Shown here piece by piece: positions 1 through 11,720 of a stretch of 64,000 nucleotides of DNA; the first letter of the stretch is position 1; each line of letters starts with the position of its first letter. The notes beneath the pieces are model-generated. The model saw only the letters and a program-made list of their open reading frames with translations, made no database searches and was not told the origin of the DNA. Source of the DNA: Zea mays (lineage: Eukaryota > Streptophyta > Magnoliopsida > Poales > Poaceae); the NCBI RefSeq assembly GCF_902167145.1, contig NC_050101.1, forward strand, positions 118,573,789-118,637,788, read 5' to 3'. A program made the position numbers and the translations under genes.

Positions 1-33
1 CAGAAGGACATCCAGAAACTGCTCGCGGCATAA
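1..33 (+). CDS. Possible last codons of an upstream gene (partial)
   Basis: Frame 1 is open from the first base and reads a charged helical tail ending in LLAA before a TAA stop at 31-33. AT-rich sequence resembling a 3' untranslated region follows. Eleven codons are too few to identify a family, and an open frame this short can occur by chance, so this is only a candidate for the end of a host gene lying to the left of the window. Confidence 0.2.
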   Translation, partial: QKDIQKLLAA

Positions 34-766
34 GTACTTCCAAGTCTTTCAGTTGAGTATCTCAGTATCTGTATATAGGTCATATATTTTTTCCCCTGTA
101 TTGCAATCATTTTCGTAAAATAATTCACTCATTATCTACACGTGATTATAGATGTAACATGAGACTATATTAGATTTTGGACTATCAACTCCGAAGTTTA
201 CCTGTACATGAAACTCTGCCCAACGGAGTAGCTTGGGTGAACTGGCTGCCTGGGAGCATCCTGATTCCTGAATGCTTCGGCTCACCTGTAGCTTCGTTGT
301 TGCTTTTATGTTGTGCTGCACCGACTAGCAAGCCCTGTCCACGAATGCTCGTGGCAATGCTAGTTTATGCCGCTATTCTGTATGCTGTCTCTAGCCAGTT
401 AGCAACACCGATGCTCTATCAATTAATCAATGTCTGACCATTTCTGGCCTAATCCATGACTTAATCTCCACCAAAATCCAACTACGCCTTCCCATCATGA
501 TATTGCCCAGTGCTCCCTCACCGGTCTGACGCTTTTGCCAAGTTGATGGCATTTGCATGAAGGATTGGATTACGCCCTTCGTTGACCGTAATAACCCGGA
601 GTGACCAAAGCAACCAGAAAGGCGTGTTCTAGGTTTGGTTGGATTTCATCCGAATGTTATAGTAGTTCCTTATCTGAAATAATGAATATCATATATGGTT
701 CCCAATGAATATCAGCGTGTATCCAAACACTTCCTATAGCTATTATAGTCATCAAAAGGTCAAGGA
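34..766. other. Host flank without a recognisable gene
   Basis: AT-rich sequence between the possible gene end and the copia insertion. An 86-codon open frame at 177-437 has no recognisable domain and looks fortuitous. Removing the copia element would place this DNA directly upstream of the receptor-kinase promoter at 13641. Confidence 0.4.
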
Positions 767-771
767 CCCAA
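767..771. repeat. Target-site duplication CCCAA (left) of the copia element
   Basis: CCCAA directly precedes the left LTR and recurs at 13636-13640 directly after the right LTR. A 5-bp duplication is normal for Ty1/copia integration, and it fixes the outer limits of the 12.9-kb composite. Confidence 0.75.
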
Positions 772-943
772 TGTTAGAAAGGCAGGCTTTTTCTAGTTGT
801 ATTTAAATCCAGAAAATTGATATTAAACAATTAGGAAGGTGTATGTGTGGATCTAACGGGATAAACATGAATATAATGTAGAAGTACTTGAAAAGGAAAC
901 AAGAAAAATGTGATATACCCGGCGGTAGATATTGTGTCGTTTG

Positions 944-958
944 ATATCGACATACAAT
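944..958. repeat. LINE target-site duplication (left copy)
   Basis: ATATCGACATACAAT occurs here and again, without mismatch, at 3453-3467, on the two sides of the LINE. A perfect 15-bp duplication is typical of target-primed reverse transcription. Confidence 0.85.
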
Positions 959-3452
959 GTGATACGCCTTCAAGAGCAGACTGGGACTTCTCAACAAACA
1001 TTCATGGTTTTTAACTTATCATCCTTGATTCAGCCGATTGATAACCTGTCAGAACTTGAGCATCCCTTTTCTTGTCAAGAGATTGATCAGATCATCAAAT
1101 GTCTACCATCAAATAAATCGCCAGGTCCGGATGGATTTAATATAGACTTTGTGAAGAAATGTTGGCCGGTGATTGCTCCGGATTTCTATGAACTATGTAA
1201 TAATTTTTTTGAAGGATCAATCTGCATGCGCAGCATCAATGGTTCATATGTGACTCTCATCCCCAAAAACAGTTCCCTTGTTTCAGCTAGTGACTATAGG
1301 CCTATCTTCCTCCTTAACACAAGTGTTAAAGTGCTGACAAAAATCCTAGCCAACCGCTTGCAACATGTGATCACTAAGTTAGTTCATCAGAATCAATATG
1401 GTTTTTTATAAAGGCAAGGTCAATTCAGGATTGTCTAGCCTGGGCTTTTGAATACATCTCTCTTTGCCATAAGTCCAGAAGAGAAATGGTCGTTCTAAAG
1501 CTGGATTTTGAAAAAAGCTTTTGACAAATTGGAGCATGCAACTATTATTGATGTTTTGAGGCACAACGGGTTTGGAGACAAATGGATTCACTGGGTTTCT
1601 ATGATTCTAGGCTCCGACACTTCAGAAGTTCTTTTGAATGGCGTCCCTGGGAAACGATTTCACAGCAAACGTGGAGTCAGACAAGGAGATCCTCTGCCCC
1701 CCTTCTTTTTGTTCTTGCGACAGATCTCCTGCAGTCGATTGTCAACAAGGCTTGTGATTGTGGCATCCTCCGGCTCCCTCTATCGAACACTTGTGGTTCT
1801 GATTTCCCTATTATTCAATATGCAGATGACACTATCCTCATAATGGAAGCTTGTCCTAAACAACTTTTCTTCCTAAAGGCGATGCTCAATTCTTTTGCTG
1901 AATCCACAGAGCTACATGTCAACTACCACAAATCTAATATTTATCCCATCAATGTCACGGACCAAAAAATGAAAATCCTTGCAAATACATTTCACTGCAA
2001 AATTGGTTCAATGCTGTTCACCTACTTAGGGCTTCCCTTGGGATTACAAAGACCCAACCTTGGTGCTTTTCTTCCACTTATTCAGAAAATTGAGAAAAGA
2101 CTTGCGTCAACCTCTGTCTTCTTATCCCAGGCTGGCAGATTGCAAATGATTAATGCAGTCTTCTCACTTCCAACATATTACATGAGCATTCTCAAGCTCC
2201 CAAAAATGGTGATCAAACATATTGACAAATTCAGACGACACTGCCTTTGGAGAGGAGCAGATTTAAATGCAAAGAAACATCCTCAAGTAGCCTGGAAAAC
2301 AGTTTGCAAGCCAAAATTTCAGGGGGGATTGGGTGTGATAAATTTAGAGCTACAAAACAAAGCCCTTCTTATGAAGAATCTGCATAAATTCTACAACAGA
2401 GCTGACATCCTATGGATCAACATCATCTGGGCCAATCATTATAGCCATTCGCTGCCCTCGGATAAACCAGTTGGCTCTTTCTGGTGGAGAGACGTCCTCA
2501 AAACTCTAGAATTTTTCAAAGGAATTGCTCGGGTGGAGATCGGAGATGGAAAAACAATTTTTTTGTGGCATGACAATTGGGATGGTATGCGCAAATTGGC
2601 ACAATACCTAGAACTTTGGTCTTTCGCCTCAAGCAAAGACATCACCATCCACCAAGCAAGACTGGCAGCCTCACATGAGATGTTTCACACTCCTCTGTCG
2701 GCGAAGGCCTTTGAGCAGTTTCAAGCTTTGCATGATCTTTTGGTTAATCTTTCGCATAATAATCAGAGAGACAAATGGCTCTGCAATGGCTTCTCTAGCC
2801 TTTTCTCATCGCAAAAGGCCTATTCTCATTTGACGGGCAACCAGTGGACCCACCCTATCTTCACTTGGATGTGGAAATCAAAATATCAACCTAAACACAA
2901 GATCTTCTTCTGGCTGCTGCTTAAAGACAGATTAAATACCCGGGCACTCCTCAGACAGCGAGCTATGCCCCTGGATTCATACACCTGTGACAACTGTATT
3001 CTACAAGCTGAAGAGACAGTCCTCCATCTTTTTTCAGATGCAGCTTTGCTAGGAGATGCTAGCTCTTAATAGGAATCTCCCCGCCAAGGACAACTGACTT
3101 AATCAACACCATTTTGAGGATTAGAAGACGCTGGCAGGTCCCATGGAGACTAGAAGCTATCATCCTTCTAACCTGGTGCATTTGGAAAAGTAGAAATAAT
3201 TGGGTGTTTAATAAGATCCCGCCATGGTGGATGATTGTCGGGAAATGTTCAAAACAGAATTACGTCTACTGTGTCACCGAGTCAATCCAGAGATAGGAGA
3301 TAAAATTAGGACCTAGATTCAGTGCTATGTATTGTAATTTTTCGTTTTCTTTCCTGTAATTGTTTTTTCTATTTTCTATTTTCTATTTTTTATTTTGACT
3401 AAGCAATAAAAATATTGTAGGCCCTCCCTACAGTAATTTAAGCTTCAAAAAA
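959..3452 (+). mobile_element. 5'-truncated L1-type LINE
   Basis: About 2.49 kb lies between perfect 15-bp duplications. It encodes the reverse transcriptase and C-terminal zinc-binding region of a plant L1-type ORF2, followed by a 3' tail with AATAAAAATATTG (3405-3417) and a short A run (3447-3452). The endonuclease domain and ORF1 are absent, the usual result of incomplete reverse transcription. The perfect duplication suggests a fairly recent insertion, although the ORF already has frameshifts. Confidence 0.85.
962..3299 (+). pseudogene. LINE ORF2 remnant (reverse transcriptase)
   Basis: The coding stretch begins inside the RT domain, with a SPGPDGF motif near 1120 and DYRPI near 1295. 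It continues with RQGDPL near 1680, the catalytic YADDT near 1820, and a zf-RVT-like end (KIFFWLLLKDRLNTR, then CDNC near 2985). The frame changes around 1410-1510, again around 1640-1760 (the RQGDPL and YADDT motifs lie in different frames) and again after 3069, and stops interrupt it, so it cannot give a functional protein. Plant L1 ORF2 is usually well over 1000 residues; only the RT half and C-terminus remain. No RNase H domain is visible. Confidence 0.8.
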
Positions 3453-4027
3453 ATATCGACATACAATCAGTATAGTGATGATTCGATGCAGGAAGAATAG
3501 GTATACTGATGATTCGATGCAGGAAGAGATCGAGCAGTCGTGAGCAGTTGTGTCGCTGACACTCCTAAAAAATGTGTTTGCTCGTCCCTTAAAGAAAACA
3601 AGAAAAATAAGAGATATACCTAGTGGCAAACATATGTCGATTGATATCGATATCGACGTGTGGTTGGTATAGTAATGATTCGATGCGGGAAGAGATTAAG
3701 CAATCGTGTCGCCGGCACTATTAAAAATGTGATTGTCTGGCCCTCACCTGAGTAGCAAAATGCAGGAGTGTATGCCCCTTGGCCCTTATATAGGTGCAGG
3801 GTGAGTTTAGTTCATTGAACCTGAATGCTCTTTGGTGTGTGTTGATGGTCATCAATCTGCCACATCACGCCTACGTCCTAGCCCGACCTGACTCGGTGAG
3901 GCGAGGGAACGCGCATGCAAGTGGCATGCCAATTTGTTTTTCTCCAACTTCATAGAAGGTGTACATTAAGTCCACCTTTTATGTTGGTTAATTTTTTTCT
4001 TTCACTAGCAATGTGGAATTAAACTCT

Positions 4028-4353
4028 CTAGCATTTATTATAGGCCATAAAATATTAATTGAATGAAATGGGTTAACCCATCTAAGTCCAATAATTCCCA
4101 CCAGATATTTCAAGGAACATAAAAATACTCTCAGAAGTTCTATTGTTTTGATATACCGATGTTTGGGTGGAGACTGTTAAATTGAGCACTCTAGCATTTA
4201 TTATAGGCCATAAAATATTAATTGAATGAAATGGATTAACCCATCTAAGTCTAATAATTCTCACCAAATATTTCAAGGAACATAAAAATACTCTCAGAAG
4301 TTCTATTGTTTTGATATTACCGATGTTTCGGCGGAGACTGTTAAATTGAGCAC
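4028..4353. repeat. Tandem duplication, two 163-bp copies
   Basis: Two adjacent near-identical copies start with CTAGCATTTATTATAGG at 4028 and 4191. Each contains the last part of the copia LTR and about 100 bp of adjoining internal DNA including the probable polypurine-tract side. The right LTR end (13558-13635) has a single copy of the LTR part, so the duplication arose locally after insertion. Confidence 0.75.
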
Positions 4354-4400
4354 CCACCTAGAACTAAAGCTACACTTATTCACAACTGGACAATAAACTA

Positions 4401-6052
4401 TGCTTTGAATTCATAGTTTTATGCTAATAAGGTTGACCAAAGCTCATTAATGGTACTAGGGTGCAAAAGCATCAGCACAGTTTGAAGCATATAAGTCACA
4501 CTTTGAGGCGTTTCATGAATATCTAGAGATTACACATATCTCACACCCTATTTCTATATTTTTGGTGCTTGATGACCATCACAATCATATGAGCTAACTA
4601 GTTTGCCAAGTATTTGTTCACAGGTTCATAAGATCAAATCTATAGATTCTAAGTCATAAATCAACTCAAATCTAGCTAGATAGGAGTAAAACTAGGAAAA
4701 GATACAATAGTTTTACACTTTGGATAAGTTCAAACACCCCTAGAAACCTATTTGGAGCTAAGTTTCACCCTTTTGGAGCTAAGTTGAATCAAAAATAGAA
4801 TATGATTTAGAAAATTCACAATGTCCAAATTCTGTGGCTAAGACTAGTTGGTTAGACTCAAGATATGTTTGTCTAAGTTATATAAACACCCTCAAGACCA
4901 GTCAAATTCAATTGAAGAAGATTTGCCAAAGTTTACTGAGAAACAATTAAACTATGGTGCACTGGACCAGTCCGGTGGTGTATTAGACCTTTGTGCGCAG
5001 AGATGGCAGGAACTTTGGCTTCGGGTGTCTGGCACACTAGACCGGTTTGGTGACTATCCAGACTAGTTTTTCAGAGAGGGAAGAAGTTGGACTTAGCTGG
5101 TGCACCGGGCCCCTGGTCTGATGCACTGGACCTGTTAGAGAGCAGTGATCATCTTCAGAATTCAACGACCGGATCTGATGTGGCAAGGTTCGGTGTGCCA
5201 CCAGACTAACATTATTCATTTGACCCTGTCAGAACGGCTCCCTGCAACAATAGTCTGACAAGGTCTGGTGGTGCATCGGACCAGCACTGCAGGAGGTCCA
5301 GTGCACCCACAAAAAGTGTAGTTTTCTCACTTCATTCTAACGGCTACATGGGTGGTTAGGGCTATAAATACACCCCAACCAGCACATTAAAGACATAAGA
5401 GATACACCAACCATCCATACATTCATTGCAACAATACCAAGTCATTTAAAGCCTCCCAAGTGCCACATTCATTAGAATGAAGCTAGAAAGAAGATACAGT
5501 GCATTGCGAGTGTGATCTATTTGAGTTGTTGCTAAGTTCTTGTGCTCTTGTGATCAATTTTCTTTCTCACCCTTAATCTCATTCTCATTCTTGTAAAGGC
5601 CAGCAGGAGACTCTGAGTTTGTGTGGAGGTCCTCCCGAAGACTTTAATCTCTTGATTTGAGAAAGGAAACTCAAGCTTGATCTAGGTGATCGCTTGAGAG
5701 AGGGAAAGAGTTGAAAGAGACACATCCTAAGTGGACTCCTTAATAGAGAGGTAGGTTTCCTTTAGAAACCAAACTCTGGTAAATAAATCATTTGTATCTT
5801 GTGTTGCCTTTCCTTGTGATTTATTTCTCCCTTCCCTCTTCTAAGTTTGCTTGCTCGTGTTTGATTGAAAATCATTTGTGTTGCTACTGAAGTAATTCTG
5901 TAACCATTAAGAGCAACACTAGCAAGAAGAACACCTCTCCCTCACTCCGATTGATCTGCTTCTCGTTCTAACACCTAACCGGGATTTGAGTTTTTGTATT
6001 AAGTGGTAAATTTTAGATTTCACCTATTCACCCCCTTTAGACGACTTTCACA
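4401..6052 (+). mobile_element. Solo LTR, Sirevirus-like
   Basis: This 1.65-kb block interrupts the copia internal region. It has a TATA box GCTATAAATA at 5361-5370, Sirevirus-style repeats built on the GGACCAGTCCGGTGG theme between 4960 and 5320, and an end with CACCTATTCACCCCC near 6031, a hallmark also seen in the Opie-like LTR below. A direct repeat ATAAACTATG (4393-4402 and 6052-6061) flanks it, but the exact 5-bp duplication and TG/CA ends are ambiguous. No internal region is attached. Confidence 0.5.
5361..5370 (+). promoter_or_regulatory. TATA box of the Sirevirus-like solo LTR
   Basis: GCTATAAATA followed by a CACCCC-rich leader, in the position expected of an LTR promoter on the plus strand. 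Confidence 0.5.
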
Positions 6053-6249
6053 TAAACTATGACTAACAGTCAAACTCATATAGGTGTGTTCCTTATAGGA
6101 TGTCCTACTGTACAACATCCCTGCTTAATTAAGTCACTCAGTTTATATTAAGATTTTAATCATCTTGTCATATAGGAACTTTATTTTAAGGGTCTCTCTC
6201 TACTTCACACGATCTCCGATCACATAGAACATGTTACCACTATAGAGTG

Positions 6250-7729
6250 ACCTCAAGTGGGTCTCAAGCCCATTTTGCTCGATGCACCTTATATCACATT
6301 ACATGGCATCCCATTTGTAATCTGATCTACCAAATTCATAGATGTATGAACATAGTCCAACACAATTATTCCAAAATTTCTCAGTTTTGTGACATATTTC
6401 AACCATCTTTTCGCATGCCTTATAGGCTCGTGACCCTAAGAATCGTTCGTTTTGAATATCATTGTCTAATTACCATAGTTCATGGAGATAGCCAACATCA
6501 GTTTTTCAACTACTAGTAAATCCATAAGGAGTTTATGAAGCTGCTTAGCTTCAACTATAGCAGTATCTAATGTTTTGAGTTATGCTTCTATTTTTGACCT
6601 TGTTAAGATGGTCTACTTGCAAGACTTCCATGAAATAATGCTGCCTCCAAGTGAGGCACATATCCATTTGTGGCATAAATCTCAACGGCATCAGATATCT
6701 AGTTTGTATCACAATAACTCTTCATTACTATTGGATACCTGGTATAGTGGATTTCATAACTCAGTTAGTAATAGACAGTGCGATACCCTCTCAAGGGCAT
6801 ATGCCAATGATCATCTCTCGAGTTGGAAACAAACTGGCTGAATTTGCTCACAACAAACGAGATGTTAGGTCTCACTGCACTAGTCAAATATACGAGAGGA
6901 ACAATAATTTGAGGTTATCTCAATTGATCCTGTGTTATTTTGTGATTTTCTTTAATAGCATGCTTGTGTTATAAAGAGTTAGAGAAGGTCTACCATCACT
7001 ATATCCAAAGCGACTCAGTACCTTTTCCATATAATAGGATTGTACAAGAGTAACCCTACCATTTACTCCTTTTCTCAATAGCTTTACGTTAAGAATAACA
7101 TCAACCTCTTCCAAATATTTCATTTCAAAGTCACTAGACAACAAGTATTTCACTTCCTCAATCACATTAGTAATATTGCTAAAGATTAGAATATCATCCA
7201 CATGTATACACAAGATCACACCTTCTCCTCTGCCAAACCAATAATAAACACATTTATCAACTCATTCACAATAAATTCAACTGACGTCAAAACTTTATTA
7301 AATTTCTTGTGTCACTGCTTAGATGCTTGTTGTAGGCTATACAAAGATTTTAATAATTTACACACCTTTCAATCTTGACTATTTACTACAAAACTATCAA
7401 GCTGATTCATGTAGATCTCCTCCTCAAGCCCTTCATTTAGGAAAGCAATTTTAACGTTCATTTGATGAACGATAAGACCATGTGAGACAGCCACGGAAAG
7501 TGGCATATGTATGGTCATTAGACGAACAACTAATTAATAAGTATCAAAGTAATCTTCACCTTCATTTTTGGTGTAACCCTTGGCTACAAGCATCACCTTG
7601 TATTTCTCAATAGTTCCATTAGACCTAAGCTTTTTCTTGAACACAATTTACATCCCATAGGTTTGCACCCATAAGGATGATCCCAAGTTCCATTGGCCAT
7701 AATTGAGTCCATTTTACTATGATCAACTT
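6250..7729 (-). pseudogene. Copia pol remnant: RT C-terminal half and RNase H end
   Basis: At 6935-7219 the minus strand encodes the RT palm region with the copia catalytic motif (YVDD-type, here HVDDILIF) and the downstream LSSDFEMKYL block. The N-terminal RT block with GTWxxxxRPYGCKPxGCKW-like residues lies at 7593-7729. Near 6257 a MGLRPT-like terminus marks the end of RNase H in this lineage. Stops and frameshifts occur throughout, and several hundred bases between these islands are too eroded to read. The block is continuous with the pol remnant at 8910 once the solo LTR at 7730-8904 is removed. Confidence 0.7.
7725..7729. repeat. Target-site duplication AACTT (left)
   Basis: AACTT precedes the gypsy solo LTR and is repeated at 8905-8909. 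Joining the two sides restores a continuous copia pol reading context. Confidence 0.75.
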
Positions 7730-8904
7730 TTTCGAGGATAAGATCCCTGGTCCCTAGGGCCCATCGGCCAGCGAGCACACTAGGCAAGAAAAGCCTCTAG
7801 CAACTAGGGCTCGTCGGTCAGCTAGAGGAAAGGAAACGTCTACCCTGGAAGCACCTACCCCAAACAAACCCCACGCCATCGAGCCTAGGGTCGGGCATGG
7901 CAGAACCAGACAGGGGGCGAGCGAACCGAAGGGAAATCACTCGAGTGGATCCCTCTCTCGGCCCGAGACTGACCCGACATAAGTGACCGGACGCATTAAC
8001 TACACTTGGTACTGAGCCACGACAGAGGCGCCGATCTGCCTTCCACTCATGGCCTATGAGGCCCTCGGGCTGCAACACACTCATGACCTACGAACCCCTC
8101 AGACCGTGGCACATTTATGACCCGTGCACCCCCCGGCCTGTGGTGCACTCATGACTTATCATGACTAGGCCTGAGTACGCAAACTGCTTGCACGGCAGAA
8201 CAAGACAAGCTGCGTCGAGCCCCAGGCTACGGAGGCCAGGGGTCGGCGTAGCTCGAATGATGGCGCTCGGGCCCCACTCTGCCTGCGACGTCCACTATAA
8301 AGAACACGAGACAACCAGGCGACCTCGGGGCCCACGAGCGGACATGGCTTCCTAGGATAGAACACTCAGTTTTACCATCGCCCGATGACTCCTTTTTTTA
8401 GGAAGCCACCACTAACCGACCCCCTCCTTGGCCTATAAATGGAGGAGGTCGGTCCCCATATGAAGGGGGCCGAGCGGGGTGACCCTAATTCAATATTCGC
8501 TAGAAAGGGACACACGAGATGTCCTGAAGGACCCAAAGGAAGGAGACAAGAGAAGACGCCCAGACACACACCCAGACGCAAAGATGATGGACTGACGGGA
8601 GGGAGGAGGACGCACCGACGAGGACCAAGAGGTCGGAGCCCCGCCGTCGATTTAAGACTTAGTTAGGACTCCACTCTGTAGCCCTTAGCTTCACTTCCTC
8701 CACCACAAAGAGACCTGTGAGTCTCTAATCCCTCTCTTGCCCGCTTGTAACTCCTACTACCAGCATTGATCAGCAGTGGTGCTGGTAGCGCAAGCTACCG
8801 ATGACCGGATGTAGGGACATTCTGCCCGAACTAGTATAAATCTTGAGAAGCCCAGACATGCACACAGAAATATACTTGTCGGAGCGAGGTTCAAAATACC
8901 GACA
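7730..8904 (+). mobile_element. Solo LTR of a gypsy-type element
   Basis: This 1175-bp LTR-like block is flanked by AACTT at 7725-7729 and 8905-8909. It contains a plus-strand TATA box (CCTATAAATGG near 8432) and ends TACCGACA. Its family is the same as the LTR at 49441-50230: they share the GGTCCCTAGG start, repeated 'ACTCATGACCTACGAACCCC' blocks, and a TGCTGGTAGCGCAAGC end region. The first bases read TTTCGAGG where the sister copy has TGTCGGGG, so the canonical TG is lost. No internal region remains, consistent with unequal intra-element recombination. Confidence 0.8.
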
Positions 8905-8909
8905 AACTT

Positions 8910-10435
8910 CCTTTCACAAGTTAGCATCAAGAGCTGAATATGCATCTTCTATAGTTTTGGAGTATCATAAGGTATATAATATAATCATCACCAAAAGACT
9001 TTGTGGTCCTCTGTAACTTACTTTTTTGAGTGACTATAGTAGTATCCTCCTCTAGATTTTCCACATGGGTTTCAAAGTCAGCATGTATTACTAGTTTAGG
9101 TATCTCAGGTATAAAATGCATAGCATCTCTAGATTCCATAATTGCACCAACATTCAGCTCAGGTACTCTAGAGTCTATTATTAAAAATATATAAGCCACA
9201 ATGTTAGAAGCATACCCAAGAAAGACACATTCAATAGATTTTTCGTCCAAGCTTTTGCTTCTTGTTGAATGACACATTCACCTTGGCCAAGCAACCCCAA
9301 GTTCATAGATAAGAGATATTCAATCTTTTCTTTCATTCATCGAATGATGTAATTCCCTTGTCATTTGTTGTTACTTTTTTAGGATATGACACACTATCGT
9401 TATTGTAGTTCTTCCTTTCCGCAATCCCATTGGATTGTGGTGAGTATGACAATGTCCTCTCATGAATAATATCATGCTCCGCATAGAACTCGGAAAATTC
9501 TTTTGAGAAATATTATCCCCCATGTTCATACTTTAATAGTTTAACCTTATTCTCAAGTTAATTTTCTACCTCAACATTATAGATCTTAAAATGATGTAAT
9601 GCTTCATTTTTTGATTTTGATAAGTACACATAACAGAATCTAGTGCAATCATCTATGAATGTCAAGAAGTATCTTTTGTCACCTTTGGTCAACTCGCTAT
9701 TTATTTCACATAATTCGAAATTAATTGGTTCTAACGATGCCAAGTTCTTCGCTAGATTAGGCTTGTAAGGCTTGTGAGGTTGCTTTGATTGCACATATAT
9801 ATGGCACTTAGAACCTTTGACCAAATCAAATTTCAGGATTAAACTCATACCTTTAATCATGTCATGCGATCAAAGTTTATATGGCATAAACGTGAATACT
9901 AGATATTTGTCTTACTTTCATGGCTCACATGGTTCACAAATTTAAAGCAAGCATTGAAATAAAGATAAGGAGAATAAGCCTTCGCTCTCATATCCTTTAT
10001 CAATAAATGTTTTGTACTTGGACATTATACATTTATTAGACTCAAACACAAGTTTATGGACATCTCGACATAGTAATGAACCACTAATTAAATTCTTTCT
10101 TATCAAGTAGACATGTTGCACGTTCTTTAGTTGTATGGTATTTCTCGAAGTAAGATTCAGATCGACCATACCAACACCACGAACATTCGCATGCGCCCCT
10201 TTCCCCATCGACAAGGAGGAATTTCTCTTGACCCGATAAGAAGAAAACAAGGAAATATCAACACATATGAATATTGGCCCCCCTTGTCAACCCACCATTT
10301 AGGTGAATGACAAATGGAAAAATAGTAGGTAATACATTACCATACCTCAAAGTTTTTCTGCCAACCTCAATCACATTTGCATATTTCTTATTCAACTTCC
10401 ACTTGGCATCCGGACACTCCCTTGAATAATGTTGA
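8910..10435 (-). pseudogene. Copia integrase and protease-region remnant
   Basis: Read on the minus strand, 9942-10250 encodes the gag-pre-integrase area (lines such as LKNVQHVYLIRKNLISGSLL). The stretch 9558-9860 encodes the first part of the integrase core (DLVKGSKCHIYVQSKQ, then FLTFIDDCTRFCYVYL). The stretch 8927-9277 encodes the segment after the core with ECVFLGYASN. Frames alternate and stops interrupt each island, so no intact integrase exists. The order matches a copia pol read right to left. Confidence 0.7.
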
Positions 10436-11188
10436 TCTTGCCATAGTCAAATAGTTGCCTTTTATTGTTCTTTTTCTTCTTAAAAGGTGTGGTATTCTTT
10501 TGGTTGAGCTCTTACTTAAACTTCTTGTGGGGTTTTGGGGATTTTTTTTATCATATGGGCACTAGAAGTCCCCTCAACACTTTTATTTCCATAGTGATCT
10601 TTTGCTCTCACCTTCTCTTGAATATCTAAAGAGCCAATGAGGTCGGTGATGCCAAACTCGTGTCTCTTATATTTTAAAGAGGTAGCAAAATTTGTCTAAG
10701 TCTATGACATCTTTGTAATGATGTAGCACGCCACGAACTTCTCAAGCAATGTACAACCAAAATTCTCGAGTTCTTTCGCAAGTACATATATTTCATGAAC
10801 TTGTTCAACTATAGAATGACCATCAATCATTTAGTAGTCATGGTATTGCTCCATGACACACAACTTATTACTGACGTTAAACACCCCTTATTTGGCTTCT
10901 ATTCCATCCCATGTTTTGACATCATCACGTATGAGTCTACTATAGAATCTCCTAGCATGCTAATTATTGCCCTTTGAACACATGCAATATTAGCATCCTG
11001 GAACATACAATCCTCTTCGGTAGTGTGTGGTCCAGGTGATTTAGGTTCGATAACAAAATAGCAATGCATGATTGTCAATCGTAATATGCATCTTTGACAC
11101 CACCTTTTATAGTGTATACCCTTAAAAACCTTTGGTTTTAACATACTCATAAACCCAATTGCCAAAAAAGTCCTTAGCATTTTTGGAT
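10436..11188 (-). pseudogene. Copia gag remnant
   Basis: The minus strand at 10899-11160 reads a UBN2-type copia gag N-terminus: YKRWCQRCILRLTIMHCYFVI, then SPGPHTTEEDCMFQDA, then SMLGDSIVDSYVMM. Further left (about 10430-10870) the frame is lost and only scattered lysine-rich and zinc-knuckle-area sequence is visible. The usual initiator-tRNA primer-binding site between gag and the LTR is not recognisable, so the leader seems deleted. Confidence 0.6.
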
Positions 11189-11233
11189 CGTTAGAAGCTA
11201 AACTTTTCAAGTTGTATTTTAATCCAAAAATTT

Positions 11234-11500
11234 GATATTAAACAATTAGCGACAACAGGAATGTGCAAATGTGGATCTAACAAGATAGACATGAATATAA
11301 TGTAGAAATACATAAATATAAAACAAAAATGATAGATATATCTAGTGGTAGACATTATGTCGTTTGATGTTGATTTGTAGTCGGTGCATTGATATTAAAC
11401 AATTAGCGACAATAGGAATGTGCACATGTGGATTTAACAGGATAGACATGAATATAATGTAGAAATACCTAAAAAGAAAACAAAAATGAGAGATATACTT
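11234..11500. repeat. Tandem duplication with 157-bp offset
   Basis: GATATTAAACAATTAGCGAC occurs at 11234 and 11391, followed in each case by the same AATGTGCA, GATAGACATGAATATAATGTAG and AGATATA blocks. The second copy is cut by the hAT MITE. The left LTR has a single copy, so the duplication is private to this LTR. Confidence 0.7.
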
Positions 11501-11656
11501 AGGGGTGGTAATGGATCGCGATCCAAATACCTATTCACAATTTGTTAGGACCCTAAATTATTTTTAGTTCAAAAATAAATAGAAATAGAGCCCGATCCTA
11601 ATCCGATTCGATCCTTAAGTTTTATAGTGTAAAATTTGAGGCCCATTGTCACCCTT
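11501..11656. mobile_element. hAT-like MITE
   Basis: This 156-bp element has imperfect terminal inverted repeats (AGGGGTGGTAATGG at the left; AAGGGTGACAATGG as the complement of the right end). It lies between AGATATACTT (11491-11500) and AGATATACCT (11657-11666), a target duplication of at least 8 bp. The length and duplication size fit non-autonomous hAT elements. Confidence 0.65.
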
Positions 11657-11720
11657 AGATATACCTAGTGGTAGACATTATGTTGTTTGATGTTGATGTG
11701 CATTCGGTGCAATAATGATT

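Larger units (their letters stand above)
772..4093 (-). repeat. Left (3') LTR of the copia element, split by a LINE
   Basis: The LTR starts TGTTAGAAAGG and ends near AAGTCCAATA, where the expected CA end has changed to TA. Without the LINE and its duplicated target it is about 0.81 kb. It aligns by eye to 11189-13635 over the start, the CTTATATAGGTGC block (3786-3798), the GTACATTAAGTCC block and the AAATATTAATTGAA block. A GATTCGATGCAGGAAG motif is locally repeated at 3480-3530. Confidence 0.65.

Noticed and set aside
177..437. 86-codon frame with a hydrophobic C-terminal half near the window start
   Set aside because: No recognisable family, no promoter, and length compatible with chance.
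4393..6061. Calling ATAAACTATG a 10-bp target-site duplication
   Set aside because: LTR elements make 4-6-bp duplications. The repeat may be partly chance, so only the solo-LTR interpretation is kept, with modest confidence.
8161..8666. Open frames of 60-75 codons inside the gypsy solo LTR
   Set aside because: LTR sequence with a TATA box; frames have no domains and are not open in the sister LTR.
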